From: an uncultured Halieaceae bacterium
GTDB lineage: Bacteria; Pseudomonadota; Gammaproteobacteria; Pseudomonadales; Halieaceae
Length of the DNA stretch: 5,705 bases
NCBI GenBank assembly: GCA_913063005.1
Contig: CAJXZI010000142.1
Location: 1 to 5,705 of the forward strand
Reading direction: 5' to 3'
Part shown: positions 4,850 through 5,705 of the stretch, piece after piece
Layout: the number at the start of each line of letters is the position of its first letter
How positions within the stretch are numbered: position 1 is the first letter of the stretch
Program-made: the position numbers and the translations under genes
Notes under the pieces: model-generated
Database searches by the model: none
The model's input: only the letters and a program-made list of their open reading frames with translations
What the model was told of the DNA's origin: nothing

Positions 4850-5705
4850 GTGACTCTCGATTCTGCACCACAAAACACCAATTTTTGGCTGAGACCCCCC
4901 TCCACAGTCATGGAGCTCGCTAGGCTTGGCTCATTTTCTAGCAGCCGTTTGAGCTTTGCGCGCACTTTAATTCGAAAAATGGCTCGCCAGCGATGGCAGA
5001 TAACACAAGCTCGCTTTGACTTGGACGCTAATGGTTACGGGGAGGTTATCTACCGTATCCAAACGCCTCAAGCGCGATACCACGTCGTCATTTTCTCGCG
5101 TCATTTAGACGACGCCGATCGCTCAGACCGTGTCATAGCGGAGGCGTGGGACCTTACCTTTGGATTGGTAGAAGGTGATGTCGAAGATGATCTGATGGAC
5201 TCGCTGTCAGAGAATATCCCCCTTCAGGAAGCGGGACGACAACATCCGAACCTACTTGTTATCTCTCGGGCCAACCGAAGTGTTCGGAACTTTTCTTCGT
5301 TTGTCGAGCAGCTGAGCCAAGGTCAGCAACCGGATGATTCATTACTAAAGACGGCGGGATACCTCTACCGAACCACCGCCGTATACGGTAACGGTAAATT
5401 CGGTATCGCCGACTATGCGCGGCTGAAACAAAATCCTGATTTTAGGCAGCCTTTCTCTGCTCAAATGACGGCTGTTTTCGTGCTCCGCCAATTTTCGATC
5501 GACCAGGTAGAACACATTGCCCGCCACAAGAGTTCTTCGGCTGTGTCTTTATCTGAGGGTTGGCACACCGCACGAGAACCCCGTGGTGCTGACCCGGCAA
5601 GACTGGCGGCACACGCAAGGTCGTCCGTGGCATCGAGATTCGCAAGGCCGCTGGTTGCTGCACGTGGCACGAGCGGGCGTGTACAGCCTCCAATGCCGAT
5701 TCGAA
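4850..5705 (+). CDS. Uncharacterised conserved protein, third gene of the operon; runs off the window, with a doubtful 3' part
   Basis: The frame is open from GTG 4850 to the right edge with no stop. GTG is the only possible start before ATG 4910: a TAG stands at 4832 in frame, and the segment NFWLRPPSTVMELARLGS (residues 11-28) follows directly. I recall this segment and RTTAVYGNGKFGIADY (175-190) from a family of proteobacterial proteins of unknown function, usually longer than the 285 codons seen here. The ribosome site is weak (GCGGCGG), so coupling to the upstream gene 18 nt away is likely. The protein is soluble-looking, with no signal peptide, and rich in Arg and Asp. Residues 1 to about 236 look genuine. 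After about 5560 the translation becomes a run of Ala, Arg and Pro typical of a wrong frame, GC rises, and another frame carries a plausible protein. I assign no function beyond operon membership. Confidence 0.72.
   Translation, partial: MTLDSAPQNTNFWLRPPSTVMELARLGSFSSSRLSFARTLIRKMARQRWQITQARFDLDANGYGEVIYRIQTPQARYHVVIFSRHLDDADRSDRVIAEAWDLTFGLVEGDVEDDLMDSLSENIPLQEAGRQHPNLLVISRANRSVRNFSSFVEQLSQGQQPDDSLLKTAGYLYRTTAVYGNGKFGIADYARLKQNPDFRQPFSAQMTAVFVLRQFSIDQVEHIARHKSSSAVSLSEGWHTAREPRGADPARLAAHARSSVASRFARPLVAARGTSGRVQPPMPIR
5559..5705 (+). pseudogene. Fragment resembling the C-terminus of an arylsulfatase-type sulfatase, out of frame with the gene before it
   Basis: In the frame +1 relative to the upstream gene, codons from 5559 read RVGTPHENPVVLTRQDW-like sequence, then a PWHRD segment, then GRWLLHVARAGVYSLQCRF up to the edge. 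The order NP-V-LT--DW, PWH, G-W---VARAG-Y is a pattern I recall from the C-terminal region of many bacterial arylsulfatase-like proteins. The frame has a stop at 5508-5510 and no good start or ribosome site, so it is not a gene beginning here. Local GC is about 65% against about 51% in the 160 bases before. It is either a real fusion or deletion scar, or a chimeric join in the assembly. The sulfatase assignment is from pattern memory only. Confidence 0.42.

Noticed and set aside
5541..5565. Programmed +1 frameshift joining the upstream frame to the sulfatase-like frame
   Set aside because: The upstream frame has no stop at this point, and there is no slippery codon before a stop. The two parts also look like unrelated families with different GC.
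5345..5693. Minus-strand open frames at the right end
   Set aside because: They lie opposite the plus-strand coding frames. Their Ala/Arg/Ser-rich, low-complexity content suggests shadows.

Overview
The window looks like part of a chromosome or metagenomic contig from a Gammaproteobacterium. I infer this from an E. coli-type single-chain L-serine dehydratase, a TruC-type tRNA pseudouridine synthase, AGGA/GGAG ribosome sites and moderate GC. A marine heterotroph is my guess; no marker here settles it. Both edges cut through coding sequence.

Layout: (1) 1-1178, plus strand: L-serine dehydratase without its N-terminus. Its last codons and stop lie in a perfect 7-bp tandem repeat (1170-1228). 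(2) 1229-1343: short convergent gap with weak hairpins and no clear terminator. (3) 1344 to about 2105, minus strand: TruC, probably with a TTG start. (4) 2106-2365: divergent control region with three dyad-symmetric elements and a candidate plus-strand promoter. (5) 2366-4831: a tight pair, an aldehyde dehydrogenase followed 15 nt later by an M19 dipeptidase-fold protein. (6) 4850 to the right edge: a third gene of the same operon, an uncharacterised conserved protein. Its reading frame runs to the edge, so no stop closes it. Near 5560 its sequence stops making sense, GC rises from about 51% to about 65% (hand count), and a different frame begins to read like the C-terminus of a sulfatase.

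How the genes fit together: serine dehydratase makes pyruvate and ammonia from serine. TruC modifies tRNA and is unrelated to the others in function. The three right-hand genes form one probable catabolic operon of unknown substrate. The aldehyde dehydrogenase has all its catalytic residues. The dipeptidase-like protein keeps only half of the M19 metal site. It resembles, from memory, a protein encoded in the Pseudomonas dimethylglycine/glycine-betaine gene region. The most useful leads are the altered M19 active site, the repeat that encodes the serine dehydratase C-terminus, the dyad-rich intergenic region and the junction near 5560.
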